Shown here: positions 16,823 through 26,351 of the stretch, piece by piece
Numbering within the stretch: the stretch's first letter is position 1
How the letters are laid out: the number at the start of each line of letters is the position of its first letter
Translations under genes and position numbers: made by a program
Assembly: GCA_964594865.1 (NCBI GenBank)
Contig: CAZQMZ010000008.1
Span: 1 to 41,301 of the forward strand
Length of the DNA: 41,301 nt
Direction of reading: 5' to 3'
Origin: Caccovivens sp964594865
GTDB taxonomy: Bacteria; Bacillota; Clostridia; Christensenellales; UBA1242
Notes under the pieces: model-generated
Seen by the model: the letters and a program-made list of their open reading frames with translations, nothing else
What the model was told of the DNA's origin: nothing
Databases searched by the model: none

Positions 16823-18223
16823 TCACTCAAAAAATTTAATTTTTCTTTCAATCATCTCATCAATCCGAGAAATATAATCCTCAATGAACTTGCAATTTGG
16901 TTGCCTTTCAATTCGGTTTTCAAGATTGAACACTCTCTTTGAAATTGCTCCTGCACCAATCGCCACGACGGATGAAGTGTCTTCCATGCTGTCGACATTG
17001 AAAATGCACACATGGTCGTCACGAAAATAGCCAACATTTTCCAAGCCACCCACTTGGTGCTTTTGGCGATAAAGATAATATGGTTTATATCCATTTTCAA
17101 GCAAAGTTTTTTCTGCGTAATCCACCATTTTTGTGATGTCGCTTTCATATTGAATCTTTTCCCCTGCAATTTGAGCACCGTTTTTGAGCGACAGAGTGTG
17201 AATGGTTATGTTGTGAGGATAAAGTTCCAAAAGAGTTCCCAAAGTGCGTTTAAAAATGCCCAATCTCTCACCTGTCAAGCCTGCTATTATGTCCATATTC
17301 ACAACAAAGTCAAATTCAAGAGCAAGCATATATGCGTCATAAACATCTTTGTTTTTGGTTTTTCTGCCAATACGCTTCAAGGTTGTTTCGCAAAAAGTCT
17401 GTGGATTTATTGAAATACGTGTCACCCCATGTTTTTTAAGCACTTCCAATTTTTCACGTGTTATGGTGTCTGCTCTGCCACATTCCACAGTGAATTCAGA
17501 ATCTGGATAGTTGATTTGAGAGAGCAACTTGTCGAGTTGTTCCGCCGACAAAACAGTTGGCGTTCCCCCACCGATATATATCGTGCGAACTATGTATGAC
17601 TTGTCTTTAATGACCTTTTTCATCGCTTCAAGTTCTTTCAAAAGACAATCCAAATATTTATCCACAATCAATTGCACACGTGACAGTTCACTGGAAATGA
17701 ACGAACAATAGTTGCATCTCGATGGACAGATTGGAATGTTGATGAAAAGGTCGACAAGTTTGTCGTTTTTAATTATACACTTCTGATTTTTGAGAGTTTG
17801 CATAACAAGTTTTGCTTTTTCGCTGGAAACGTGATATTCTCTCACTAAAGTTTCTGTCAAAAGATATGACTTCACTTCTCCGCGCTCAATGAGATCGCGT
17901 GCAAATTTGGTTGGCCGAACCCCTGTCAACGAGCCCCACGGCAAAGATTTTTTGGCGATTACGCTCAAAACTTCATAAAGATGATTTTTGAAATTTCTTT
18001 TCAACAAACTTTTTTTCAAAAGTTCGTCTGCGTCTTTAGGCAAAGAAAAAGTCTTTGAATATTTCAAATTTTTCTCGTCCAAAATGAAAATTTCACTTGT
18101 CACAATGTTGTCTTGCGCATGCCAATCATGTTCAATGGAAAAAGGACAATCTTCTTCGTCATAAAAAAGATTGACAAGATCTTGCATATCCTTTTCAAAA
18201 TCATTTTTGCAAAAGATTTTCAT
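16823..18223 (-). CDS. hemZ: HemZ-type radical SAM protein (coproporphyrinogen dehydrogenase-like)
   Basis: The 466-residue protein has a HemZ-specific N-terminal half with GSLTGVRPTKFARDLIERGEV, then a radical SAM core with NIPICPSRCNYCSF (CxxxCxxC, about 167-175), IYIGGGTPTVLS, VECGRADTI, and DIIAGLTGE. HemN-type enzymes decarboxylate coproporphyrinogen III without oxygen. HemZ proteins often occur in anaerobes with no heme pathway, so the true reaction is uncertain, and no other heme gene is present here. The start at 18223 has AAGGAG 6 bases upstream. An alternative ATG at 18226 is only 3 bases from it. The start overlaps the rel stop codon, so it is the third gene of the recJ-rel-hemZ operon. 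Confidence 0.85.
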   Translation of the reverse strand: MKIFCKNDFEKDMQDLVNLFYDEEDCPFSIEHDWHAQDNIVTSEIFILDEKNLKYSKTFSLPKDADELLKKSLLKRNFKNHLYEVLSVIAKKSLPWGSLTGVRPTKFARDLIERGEVKSYLLTETLVREYHVSSEKAKLVMQTLKNQKCIIKNDKLVDLFINIPICPSRCNYCSFISSELSRVQLIVDKYLDCLLKELEAMKKVIKDKSYIVRTIYIGGGTPTVLSAEQLDKLLSQINYPDSEFTVECGRADTITREKLEVLKKHGVTRISINPQTFCETTLKRIGRKTKNKDVYDAYMLALEFDFVVNMDIIAGLTGERLGIFKRTLGTLLELYPHNITIHTLSLKNGAQIAGEKIQYESDITKMVDYAEKTLLENGYKPYYLYRQKHQVGGLENVGYFRDDHVCIFNVDSMEDTSSVVAIGAGAISKRVFNLENRIERQPNCKFIEDYISRIDEMIERKIKFFE

Positions 18224-20307
18224 CATCCACTCCTTCGCACTGATTTGACATGTTTAAGATTTTCAAAATTTTTGATAATGCCTTCAAGTTCAGTTTTGTT
18301 TGAAATTTGAACAATAATTTCAAATTCAAGTTCGTCTTTCACTTCTTTATATCCAAAACCTTTGAGTTTGTTTTTCAATTCTCGTGCGCTGGCGTTAAGG
18401 TTGTTTATCACACTGTTGCTGTTCTCCGCCACCACCTTGATCACAGCCAAGAAGTTTGAATTTGCACTCTCTTCCCATTCCGCTTTAATCAACCTTTCTG
18501 GTTCAAGATATTTCAAATTTGGACACTCGTGTCTGTGAATTGTCACTCCGCGTCCACGCGAAATATAGCCGATGATGTCATCACCGATGACCGGCGAGCA
18601 ACACTTGGCATATCTCACCAAAAGCCCGCTGTCGCCGTCCACCAAAACACCGTCCTTATCTTTCTTGACCGTGATTATGCTGTCATGATTATGAAATTCT
18701 TTTTCTTTGTTATAAAGGTTGACAAGTCTTCCAATAATGCTGTTTACAGACAAACTTCCAGCCCCAATTTCAGCATAAAGATTGTCCAAATTTTCAATCA
18801 TCAAGGAATTTGCAATTTCCAGAAGATATTCTTCTTTCAAGACTTTTCCAATGGAAAGAGAGCGTGCCTTGACTGCTTGTTCCAAAATCGACTTGCCAAC
18901 CTTGATGTTTTCATCTTTAAGTTCACTCTTGAAAAAGGAACGAATCTTTGTCCTTGCACCTGATGTTTTCACATGGTTGAGCCAATCTCTTGAAGGTCCT
19001 TTGGAATTTTGATTTGTCAAAATTTCCACCACATCGCCGTTTGATAGTTCGGTGACGATTGGCACAAGTTTTCCGTTGATTTTTCCGCCCACACAAGTGT
19101 TTCCAATTTCAGTGTGAATGGCATAAGCAAAATCGATTATTGTTGCTCCCAAAGGAAACTCCAAAACCTTTCCTTTCGGCGTTTGAACAAAAATTGACTC
19201 ACCATAGAGGTCCATTTTCAGCGTTTCCAAAAACTCTGTTGAAGACATGTCTTTCGCATTGTCCAAAATTTGCCTAAACCATGTCAATTTTTCGTCAAAC
19301 TTGTTTCTTCCGCGCCCCTTTTCTTTATATATCCAATGTGCCGCCACACCATATTCCGACGCCCGATGCATCTCAAAAGTGCGTATTTGAATTTCCAATG
19401 GACGATTGTTATCAGCGACAATGGTGGTGTGCAAACTTTGATATCCATTTGGCTTTGGATAGGCAATAAAATCTTTCACCCGCCCTGCAATCGGCTTGTA
19501 TATGGAGTGAATTTTGCCAAAGACGGAATAGCAATCTTCGACAGTTGGCACAAGCACACGCATGGCAAGAAGGTCATAGACTTTGCCGAGTGTGATGTTT
19601 TGTTTGACAAGTTTTTTATATATGCTATAAAAATGCTTTTGCCTTGATTGAATTTCTCCTTTGATGTGAAGTTCATCCAAAATCTGTCGAAGCTTTTTTT
19701 CTGTGATTTTGAACTGTTTTTGGTTGTCTTCCGTTTTCATAAGTGCGTTGTTTTTCAATTTTTCAAAGGCTTTTGGTTCCAAAAGTTCAAAACATTTGTC
19801 TTCAAAACCATTTTTAAATTTTGACAAACCCAATCTTTCGGCGAGCGGAGCAAAAATATCTTTGACCATTTGGACAAAGTTGAGGTCAGATTTTGACATT
19901 GGATTTTTGATGAGATTTAAATCATAGAGAAGAGTGGAAAATTTGACGATCACCACACGCATATCTTGACAAATTGCCACAAACATACGCCTGATATCTT
20001 CCGCCTCTCCGCCCTTTGTCAAAGTGCTGACGTCTTTCAAGATTTTGAAAGTCTCAAAAAGTTTTTGTTGATTTTTGGAAAGTCCTTTTTTCAAATTTTC
20101 AGCTTCAGTTTCACTTATTTTTGAAAATTGGAAAAGAATATATGCCACCAAGACTTCGTCTTGAATGTGATATTGAATCATCGTTTCGATGACGTTTTTA
20201 AGCCTCGGCAAGTTGATTTCATCCACCAAAACACTTTCGACAAGCGATTTTTCCTTGTCGTTCAAATTGAAGTTTTCATAAATTATTTTCAAAATTTCTT
20301 TTCTCAT
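18223..20307 (-). CDS. rel: RelA/SpoT-type (p)ppGpp synthetase with degenerate hydrolase domain
   Basis: The 694-residue protein has the long Rel layout: N-terminal HD-hydrolase region (about 30-150), synthetase (about 220-340), TGS (about 365-430), zinc-finger-like CCSPVIGDDIIGY (about 565) and ACT (about 615-694). The synthetase motifs look intact: YDLLAMRVLV, GRVKDFIAYPKPNGYQSLHT and EIQIRT. In the HD region the HDVVEDT motif is replaced by FQFSKIS and DRLHNMRT by STLLYDLN, so the metal-binding residues are gone. It should make but not break down (p)ppGpp. Bacillota Rel proteins are normally bifunctional. It overlaps recJ by 4 bp at its start and hemZ at its end; the apt and dtd genes often found here are absent. 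Confidence 0.93.
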   Translation of the reverse strand: MRKEILKIIYENFNLNDKEKSLVESVLVDEINLPRLKNVIETMIQYHIQDEVLVAYILFQFSKISETEAENLKKGLSKNQQKLFETFKILKDVSTLTKGGEAEDIRRMFVAICQDMRVVIVKFSTLLYDLNLIKNPMSKSDLNFVQMVKDIFAPLAERLGLSKFKNGFEDKCFELLEPKAFEKLKNNALMKTEDNQKQFKITEKKLRQILDELHIKGEIQSRQKHFYSIYKKLVKQNITLGKVYDLLAMRVLVPTVEDCYSVFGKIHSIYKPIAGRVKDFIAYPKPNGYQSLHTTIVADNNRPLEIQIRTFEMHRASEYGVAAHWIYKEKGRGRNKFDEKLTWFRQILDNAKDMSSTEFLETLKMDLYGESIFVQTPKGKVLEFPLGATIIDFAYAIHTEIGNTCVGGKINGKLVPIVTELSNGDVVEILTNQNSKGPSRDWLNHVKTSGARTKIRSFFKSELKDENIKVGKSILEQAVKARSLSIGKVLKEEYLLEIANSLMIENLDNLYAEIGAGSLSVNSIIGRLVNLYNKEKEFHNHDSIITVKKDKDGVLVDGDSGLLVRYAKCCSPVIGDDIIGYISRGRGVTIHRHECPNLKYLEPERLIKAEWEESANSNFLAVIKVVAENSNSVINNLNASARELKNKLKGFGYKEVKDELEFEIIVQISNKTELEGIIKNFENLKHVKSVRRSG

Positions 20308-22649
20308 TTTTTCCCCAATGAATTTTTCAATAATGAAAGTTTGTTATATAATTTCGATTCTGTTAAAGCTTTTTTGACATTTTGAGTCTGTGAGATTTCA
20401 ATCAAAATGTCCTTTTTGATGGTGATAAGCCCCAATTCTTTAAAGACAAGATATGCACAATAGAATGTGTCAAAGCCAATGCCCTTGATTTTGTTTTTAA
20501 ATATGTCCACAATGGAATAGGTCTTTACATAATTTTTGTTTGTGAAAGCCTTGAAAATCTTTCCAAAAGTTTCGCGAGAAAGGTCAAGATTGGCAAATCG
20601 TTGTGTATCTACTTCGCGCTCCATAGGAAGAAAAATCTGTGCCTTGGTCACTTCGTTCAGTTTTGCAATGAAGCCTTCATCCAAACATGGAGAAAGAAAT
20701 ATGATTCGGTCAAAATTCTTTGCCCATTCAATCCCACTTGGCGAAAGAAGAAGACTGTTATAACCTGAACAAAATTCATCAAAAATTCCAACATGGAAGA
20801 TGTTTTCTTTGGAAAAAGTTCGTAAAAAATTGACAAAGTCATAAGCCGAATATGCCACAAATGCCGTACCAAACACCGAATTTGTGGTGTTTGCAACATA
20901 AGAAACAAGTTCGTTTGAAGGATAGTAAGAAAACTGCGAGCCTTTCTCACTGTCGAAACACAGTTGTTCATATTGAATTGGATATGTGAACATATGAGCG
21001 TCCGATGTTATGAAACTGCCCATATCAAACTCAGAAATCACTCCATTTGTTCCACCACCTTGAAACTCAAAGATAAATGACTTATATCGCGCAAAATTTA
21101 TTTCATTATATTTCTTTGCAAAGTTGAAATAATTCAATCTCAAATCACCAATCTTAATATCACAATGTGCGCACTTCTTTTTTGGAATAATTTCCAGTTT
21201 CTCTGTGGAAATTTTGAAACGCGGTCGTTCATTATCACACCCAAAAGGCTCCAATAGTTCGAGCTCTTTCATAAACCTTTCAGAAAGGTCTTCACTCTTG
21301 AGCTCCAAATCATAATATTTGATTGGAATGAAAACTTTGTCGTTCACTTTTTCAAAGACGAATGCATTGACGCGATTGCAAAATTCTTCATATTTTTCTC
21401 GCTTCAGTGTCAACCCTGCCGCCATTGTGTGTCCTCCATAGGTTTCCAAAATGTCTTGAAGCGACGAAAGAAGTTCATGAATGTTTATGTCTGAAATGCT
21501 TCTTCCAGAACCATGCAACACATCTCCCACTTGTGAAAACAAGAAAACAGGTCTGTTGTATTCTTCCATCAGTCTTGCACAAGCAATTCCCAAAATGCCT
21601 TGATCCCACTTTTTTGATGCCAAACATATGACACGAGTTTTTGAAAGGTCGACTTTTTTCAACGCTTTTTCACAATCTTCCAAGATTTGTGCCGAAAGTT
21701 CTTGACGTTTGGTATTATGTTCTTTGATTTTTGTGAGATATTTTTTCACAACCAACGGATCTTCACTTAAATAAAGCATCAAACTGTCTTTGGCATCACC
21801 CATACGCCCCGAAGAGTTGATTCTTGGTGCAATTTTGAAGGCAATGTCTGTTGAATTTGGATTTGAAAGCGAAACCTTGTTCTCTTTGAAAAGCATTTTC
21901 AGTCCAAAAGGAAGTTTGTCAAAACTTTTCAGTCCGCGCTTGACAATGTTTCGATTTTCTCCCGTCAAAGAAACAATGTCGGCAATAGTTGCAATTGCTG
22001 CAATAGGCAAAAATTCTTCCGCTTTTTTTTGTCCCAAAAGTGCTTCACTGATCTTATATGCCAATCCCGTGCCACAAAGTTCTCGAAAAGGATATTCCTG
22101 TCCTTCAATTTTTGCATTCAAGACAAGTGTGTCCGGCAAAACTTCTGGAATTTCATGGTGGTCGGTGACAACAACTTCAATCCCTTTCTTTTTGGCATAA
22201 TCCACTTCCTTGGCACAAGAAATTCCGCAATCCACAGTGATGATGAGATCTGGCGCGAATTGTTTTTCAATTTTGTCAATAACTTCGCAGGTCAACCCAT
22301 AGCCGTCAACATAGCGATTTGGAAGATAGAAATCTGCAGTTATTCCAATCTTCTTCAAAGTTTTGAGCATGATTGCTGTTGCCGAAATTCCATCGACATC
22401 ATAATCTCCAAAAATCACCACTCTGTCTCCCAACTCCTTTGCAAGGTTGATTCGTTGACAAAGCTCTTGCATTCCACGAATAAGAAACGGGTCGAGAAGC
22501 TCGCCGGCTGAGAGATATTTTTCAATTTCTTGTTTTGTTGAAACACCGCGTGACAGGATGAGATACATTGTCGACGGCAAAACATTGAATTCTTTGGAAA
22601 ACTCATCCACAAGTGGTGCATCTTTATTAAAAAACTTCTTAAAAATCAT
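20304..22649 (-). CDS. recJ: Single-stranded-DNA-specific exonuclease RecJ
   Basis: This 781-residue DHH-family nuclease has GDYDVDGISAT (about 74-84), TVDCGISC, VVTDHHEIPE (about 161-170), LCGTGLAYK, a DHHA1 domain with GSGRSISDINIHELL and GGHTMAAGLTL, an OB-fold region and a long C-terminal domain typical of clostridial RecJ. It degrades single-stranded DNA 5' to 3' in recombination and mismatch repair. It is the first gene of the recJ-rel-hemZ operon, with a TGATATAAT promoter about 35 bases upstream. The stop overlaps the rel start by 4 bp (ATGA). Confidence 0.95.
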   Translation of the reverse strand: MIFKKFFNKDAPLVDEFSKEFNVLPSTMYLILSRGVSTKQEIEKYLSAGELLDPFLIRGMQELCQRINLAKELGDRVVIFGDYDVDGISATAIMLKTLKKIGITADFYLPNRYVDGYGLTCEVIDKIEKQFAPDLIITVDCGISCAKEVDYAKKKGIEVVVTDHHEIPEVLPDTLVLNAKIEGQEYPFRELCGTGLAYKISEALLGQKKAEEFLPIAAIATIADIVSLTGENRNIVKRGLKSFDKLPFGLKMLFKENKVSLSNPNSTDIAFKIAPRINSSGRMGDAKDSLMLYLSEDPLVVKKYLTKIKEHNTKRQELSAQILEDCEKALKKVDLSKTRVICLASKKWDQGILGIACARLMEEYNRPVFLFSQVGDVLHGSGRSISDINIHELLSSLQDILETYGGHTMAAGLTLKREKYEEFCNRVNAFVFEKVNDKVFIPIKYYDLELKSEDLSERFMKELELLEPFGCDNERPRFKISTEKLEIIPKKKCAHCDIKIGDLRLNYFNFAKKYNEINFARYKSFIFEFQGGGTNGVISEFDMGSFITSDAHMFTYPIQYEQLCFDSEKGSQFSYYPSNELVSYVANTTNSVFGTAFVAYSAYDFVNFLRTFSKENIFHVGIFDEFCSGYNSLLLSPSGIEWAKNFDRIIFLSPCLDEGFIAKLNEVTKAQIFLPMEREVDTQRFANLDLSRETFGKIFKAFTNKNYVKTYSIVDIFKNKIKGIGFDTFYCAYLVFKELGLITIKKDILIEISQTQNVKKALTESKLYNKLSLLKNSLGKK

Positions 22650-22682
22650 GTCATTATCCTAAAATCAAAATCTTTCAGTTTC

Positions 22683-22710
22683 ATTATATCATATTGTTAC
22701 AGAATTTCAA
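22683..22710 (-). promoter_or_regulatory. Promoter of recJ-rel-hemZ
   Basis: On the minus strand TTGAAA (22710-22705) and TATAAT (22688-22683) are 16 bases apart, with TGA before the -10. Confidence 0.65.
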
Positions 22711-22753
22711 AAACAATTTTTTCAATCAGCAATCAAAAATAAATTTTCTGACA

Positions 22754-22783
22754 TAAAAAAACAAACCAAAAACGGTTTGTTTT
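22754..22783 (-). terminator. Terminator of rpsU
   Basis: AACAAACC (22760-22767) and GGTTTGTT (22774-22781) form an 8-bp stem; on the minus strand it is followed by a run of T residues. Confidence 0.9.
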
Positions 22784-22785
22784 CA

Positions 22786-22968
22786 TCAGCTTCTTTTTCT
22801 TGCACGTTTGCGTGCAGCTTCGCTCTTTTTCTTTTTTGCAACGCTTGGCTTGTCATATGCTTCTTTCTTTCTTATATCTCCAATGATGCCATCTTTTTGG
22901 CACTTTCTTTTAAATCTTTTAAGAGCGCTTTCAAGACTTTCGTTCTCACCAACTTTAACCGTCGTCAA
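22786..22968 (-). CDS. rpsU: 30S ribosomal protein S21
   Basis: The 60-residue protein matches S21: TTVKVGENESLESALKRFKR at the N-terminus, a KPSVAKKKKSEAARKR basic tail, and normal length. S21 takes part in translation initiation on the 30S subunit. I chose the TTG at 22968, giving MTTVKVGEN, because it aligns with family starts and has AAGGTGG 8 bases upstream. In-frame GTGs at 22980 and 22977 lie in or next to that ribosome-binding site. It has a strong promoter and its own terminator. Confidence 0.93.
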   Translation of the reverse strand: MTTVKVGENESLESALKRFKRKCQKDGIIGDIRKKEAYDKPSVAKKKKSEAARKRARKRS

Positions 22969-23004
22969 CTTTCTCACCACCTTTCAAGGTCAAATTTCTG
23001 CAAA

Positions 23005-23033
23005 AGTATAGCATATTTTATTGTTTTTGTCAA
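23005..23033 (-). promoter_or_regulatory. Promoter of rpsU
   Basis: On the minus strand TTGACA (23033-23028) and TATACT (23010-23005) are 17 bases apart, with an extended -10 (TGC). It is one of the strongest-looking promoters in the window. Confidence 0.88.
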
Positions 23034-23074
23034 GAAAAAATGCAAAAAAAATGCTTTTTAAGAAATTTTTATCT

Positions 23075-24313
23075 TTAAATGACAGTTGCCAATGCTCCAT
23101 TTTTGAACAGTTTAAGAAGGTTCACTTCCACAACATCTCCAACATTGAAGTCACCTTTGATGAAACATTTTATATAATTTTCGGTATATCCTTCAAAATA
23201 TTCACCATTTTTCTCTTCAATCAGCACCTTTGCGGTCTTGTTCTGCAAAATGAACTCTCTTTTAAGTTTTTCGCCAACTTCTTCCAGCCGTTTAACTCGC
23301 TCTGATTTAACTTTTCCGGACAAGTCTGGATATAACTTTGACGCAACAGTGCCGTCACGTTTTGAATATGGAAAGATGTGCAATTGTGAAAATTTGATTT
23401 TTTCCACAAAGGCAAGAGTTTCTTCAAAATTTTCTTCCGTTTCTGTTGGAAAGCCCACGATTATGTCGGTTGTTATGCCGGCAAGCGGAAAATATTTTCG
23501 AATGAGCTTCACACTCTCTTCAAATCTTGATGTGGTGTAGTGTCGATTCATTTTCTTCAAAACTTCGTCGCTCCCACTTTGCAAAGAAAGGTGAAAGTGC
23601 GGACAAAAATTTTTCAGCTTTGCAAGTGTTTTCAAAAAATTTTCGTCAATCAAATTGTCTTCCATTGATGAAAGACGAAGACGTTTTCCAAATACATCCA
23701 ATTTTTCAAGCAAACTTCCCAATGCCTTGTGTCCATCCACTTTGAAATCGGAAACATCAATGCCAACCAATACAATTTCTTTGACGCTGTCTGGCAATTT
23801 TTCCACTTCATTCAAAATGCTTGCCATCGAACGCGAACGACTTCTCCCGCGGATGTATGGAATTATGCAATATGTGCAAAAATGGTCACAACCGTCTTGA
23901 ATCTTTATGTATGCCCTTGTCAAAGTTTGCGCGGAGAACATGTCATCTTCATAGTCCTTTGGTATTTCGAAAATTTCTCTCCCCTGCGATTGCAAATTGT
24001 CCAGCATTTTCATTTTCCCAGCTGTACCCATGACAAAATTGACATTTTTTTCGTCAAACTGCATTGGACGATTTTGGCTTGCACAACCCAAGACATAGAA
24101 CCTTGCCTTTTCGTTCATTTTTTTTGCGCGTTCAATCATTTGACGCGACTTTCTTTCAGCTTCGTTGGTGACAGCACAAGTGTTGATGATATAAACATCT
24201 GCCTGCTCCAACTTATCTGTGGCATCAAATCCTCGATTTTTTAATTCAAAAATGAGAGCATCGCTCTCATATTTATTCACCTTACATCCAAGTGTCAAAA
24301 CTGAAATTTTCAT
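23075..24313 (-). CDS. mtaB: tRNA t6A37 methylthiotransferase MtaB
   Basis: The 412-residue protein belongs to the methylthiotransferase family, with three parts. An N-terminal UPF0004 domain (TLGCKVNKYESDAL, INTCAVTNEAERKSRQ) supplies Cys ligands of the auxiliary iron-sulfur cluster. A radical SAM core has DGCDHFCTYCIIPYIRGRSRSR (about 137-158) and LSLQSGSDEVLKKMNR. A C-terminal TRAM domain ends the protein. It adds a methylthio group to N6-threonylcarbamoyladenosine at position 37 of tRNAs that read ANN codons. The TLGCKVN and IRGRSRSR motifs favour MtaB over MiaB or RimO. It lies 21 bases after rsmE in the same unit, a common arrangement. Confidence 0.92.
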   Translation of the reverse strand: MKISVLTLGCKVNKYESDALIFELKNRGFDATDKLEQADVYIINTCAVTNEAERKSRQMIERAKKMNEKARFYVLGCASQNRPMQFDEKNVNFVMGTAGKMKMLDNLQSQGREIFEIPKDYEDDMFSAQTLTRAYIKIQDGCDHFCTYCIIPYIRGRSRSRSMASILNEVEKLPDSVKEIVLVGIDVSDFKVDGHKALGSLLEKLDVFGKRLRLSSMEDNLIDENFLKTLAKLKNFCPHFHLSLQSGSDEVLKKMNRHYTTSRFEESVKLIRKYFPLAGITTDIIVGFPTETEENFEETLAFVEKIKFSQLHIFPYSKRDGTVASKLYPDLSGKVKSERVKRLEEVGEKLKREFILQNKTAKVLIEEKNGEYFEGYTENYIKCFIKGDFNVGDVVEVNLLKLFKNGALATVI

Positions 24314-24334
24314 CTTGTCCCTATATCCAAAAAA

Positions 24335-25039
24335 TCAATTTTCTGTCAAAATGGAAACCAAACTCATCATAGCAATTGAAGCCGTTTCAGCACGATAAAT
24401 ACGTTTTCCCAAACTGATCACTTTTGCCCCAGCTGAGATGAATTTGTCTTTTTCTTTGGAAGAAAATCCTCCTTCAGAGCCGACAATTATGGCAATGTTT
24501 TTTGCTTTAACCACATCTTTCAGGCTTTCACCCCTATCTGCACGCTCATTTGCAAACAAAACAACATCAAAATCTTTAAAAGAATCAATCACTTCGTCGA
24601 ACGTTTTGCATTCTTCAATGACAGGCGGAATTGTTCTTTCGCATTGTTTGCAAGCATTGAGTGCAATCAAACGAAGTCTGTCCATTTTGTTTTCAGTCAC
24701 CTTGGCGATGACAAACTCACTCTTAAATGGCACAACTTTGGATATGCCAATCTCGGTGGCTTTTTGAACAATAAATTCAAATTTTTCTTTTTTTGTTATT
24801 GCTTGAAAGAGAACGATGTTTTTGGTTGGATTTCCTTCACAAATTCTTGAACCATTGATTTTGCAAACCGCTTCCTTTTTTGTCATTTCAACAATTTCAC
24901 AAGCATATTCATTTTCATCATAAAGGCTGACCAAAATTTCTTCTCCAACGCCCAATCTCAGCACATTTTTGAGATGATTGAACTCGTCACCTTCAATATA
25001 AATTTTGCCATTTTCAAGTCTTCCAAAAAATCTTTTCAT
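24335..25039 (-). CDS. rsmE: 16S rRNA m3U1498 methyltransferase RsmE
   Basis: The 234-residue SPOUT methyltransferase has an N-terminal PUA-like domain (HLKNVLRLGVGEEI) and a C-terminal knot with QKATEIGISKVVPF, AIIVGSEGGFSSKE and LGKRIYRAETASIAM. It methylates U1498 of 16S rRNA. The start follows TGGAGG 6 bases upstream. In many Bacillota the order is dnaJ-prmA-rsmE-mtaB. Here prmA is missing and a terminator separates dnaJ from rsmE. Confidence 0.93.
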   Translation of the reverse strand: MKRFFGRLENGKIYIEGDEFNHLKNVLRLGVGEEILVSLYDENEYACEIVEMTKKEAVCKINGSRICEGNPTKNIVLFQAITKKEKFEFIVQKATEIGISKVVPFKSEFVIAKVTENKMDRLRLIALNACKQCERTIPPVIEECKTFDEVIDSFKDFDVVLFANERADRGESLKDVVKAKNIAIIVGSEGGFSSKEKDKFISAGAKVISLGKRIYRAETASIAMMSLVSILTEN

Positions 25040-25168
25040 AATTCCTCCATTGAGATTTTGTGTGCAAGTTTTTGCATATATAGTTATCTTACACCAAAAT
25101 CACAAAAAAAGGCAAATCTTTTACAATAAAACATAAAAAAGATGAAAGATTTTGATAATAAGCACCTC

Positions 25169-25197
25169 AAAAAAAGATAATGCTCAAATGCACCATC
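25169..25197 (-). terminator. Terminator of the heat-shock operon
   Basis: On the minus strand GATGGTGC (25197-25190) pairs with GCATTATC (25183-25176), including two G-U pairs, with a 6-base loop, followed by seven T residues. It lies 15 bases after the dnaJ stop. Confidence 0.8.
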
Positions 25198-25211
25198 TTT
25201 TTTATATGTCT

Positions 25212-26351
25212 TTATAGATTTTTTATCTTGTTTTTGAAATCTTTATATTTTGGATAATCATTATCATCAAACTTTTCATCCAACTCTTTCAAAATGTCTT
25301 TCGCTTTTTTGTTTAAATTTTTTGGTGGCTCACTCTTGATTGTCACAAGCATATCGCCATATGCGTCACGATTGAGCACCTTCACACCTTTACCTTTCAA
25401 TCGCATGACTGTTCCACTTTGAGTGCATTCTTTTATGTCAAGCATAGTCTTGCCTTTGGTGAGTGGAATTTCCACTTTCCCGCCAAGAAGACAGGTGGTG
25501 AATGGAACATATAAATCAAACAGCAAATCAGTTCCAACGCGCTTGAATATTGGATGCGCCGAAACACTCACTTTGATGTTTAAGTCGCCATTTACACCTT
25601 GACCTTGCGGAGCATTTCCTTCACCTTTCATGCGAATGGTTTGTCCATCATCAATTCCCGCTGGAACTTTCACGCGGATTTGTGCTGGCGCTTTTTTGTA
25701 ACCTTTTCCAGAACACTCTTCGCAATTCTCTTTAATCATCTTCCCTGTTCCATTGCAAGTTGGGCATACGCTTTCGCGAATTGTTGTGCCAAAAGGTGTT
25801 TTTTGTTGAAAGCGAACTCTTCCTGCTCCATTACAATCTGAACAAGTGGAAAAAGATGTTCCATTTTTTGCACCCGTGCCGTTACATTTTGAGCAAGTTT
25901 GGGTTTTGTTAAGCGATATGATTTTTTCAACGCCAAAAATGGCCTCTTCAAAAGTCAGACGCATGGAAACATTGATATCCTGCCCGCGCTTATTCACGCG
26001 TGCCTGTCTTCCGCCACCGCCAAACGCTGAAAAAATATCCGAAAAAATATCCGAAAAACCGCCAAAACCCTGAAAACCACCTGCACCGCCAAAGAAATCA
26101 TCAAAACCGCCCGCTCCACCTGAAAATTGTGGACCGTCAGCCGAGCCATATTGGTCATAGTTCGCACGCTTTTTGTCATCGCCAAGAACTTCGTATGCCT
26201 CGTTTATTTCCTTAAATTTTTCTGCCGCTTCTGGCGCTTTGTTCAAATCGGGATGATATTTTTTTGCAAGACGACGATATGCGGACTTAATTTCATCCGC
26301 ACTCGCGTCTTTGCTCACACCCAAAATTTCATAATAATCTTTGTTTGCCAC
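25212..26351 (-). CDS. dnaJ: Chaperone protein DnaJ
   Basis: The 379-residue protein has a J domain with HPD (about 1-70), a Gly/Phe-rich segment, four CxxCxGxG zinc-binding repeats (about 145-205) and the two C-terminal beta domains. It delivers substrates to DnaK and stimulates its ATPase. The start is a GTG at 26351 with AAGGGG upstream; the 12-base palindrome CGGTTTAAACCG (26351-26362) overlaps the region between the ribosome-binding site and the start. It is the last gene of the hrcA operon, separated from dnaK by an isochorismatase-like gene. Confidence 0.97.
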   Translation of the reverse strand: MANKDYYEILGVSKDASADEIKSAYRRLAKKYHPDLNKAPEAAEKFKEINEAYEVLGDDKKRANYDQYGSADGPQFSGGAGGFDDFFGGAGGFQGFGGFSDIFSDIFSAFGGGGRQARVNKRGQDINVSMRLTFEEAIFGVEKIISLNKTQTCSKCNGTGAKNGTSFSTCSDCNGAGRVRFQQKTPFGTTIRESVCPTCNGTGKMIKENCEECSGKGYKKAPAQIRVKVPAGIDDGQTIRMKGEGNAPQGQGVNGDLNIKVSVSAHPIFKRVGTDLLFDLYVPFTTCLLGGKVEIPLTKGKTMLDIKECTQSGTVMRLKGKGVKVLNRDAYGDMLVTIKSEPPKNLNKKAKDILKELDEKFDDNDYPKYKDFKNKIKNL

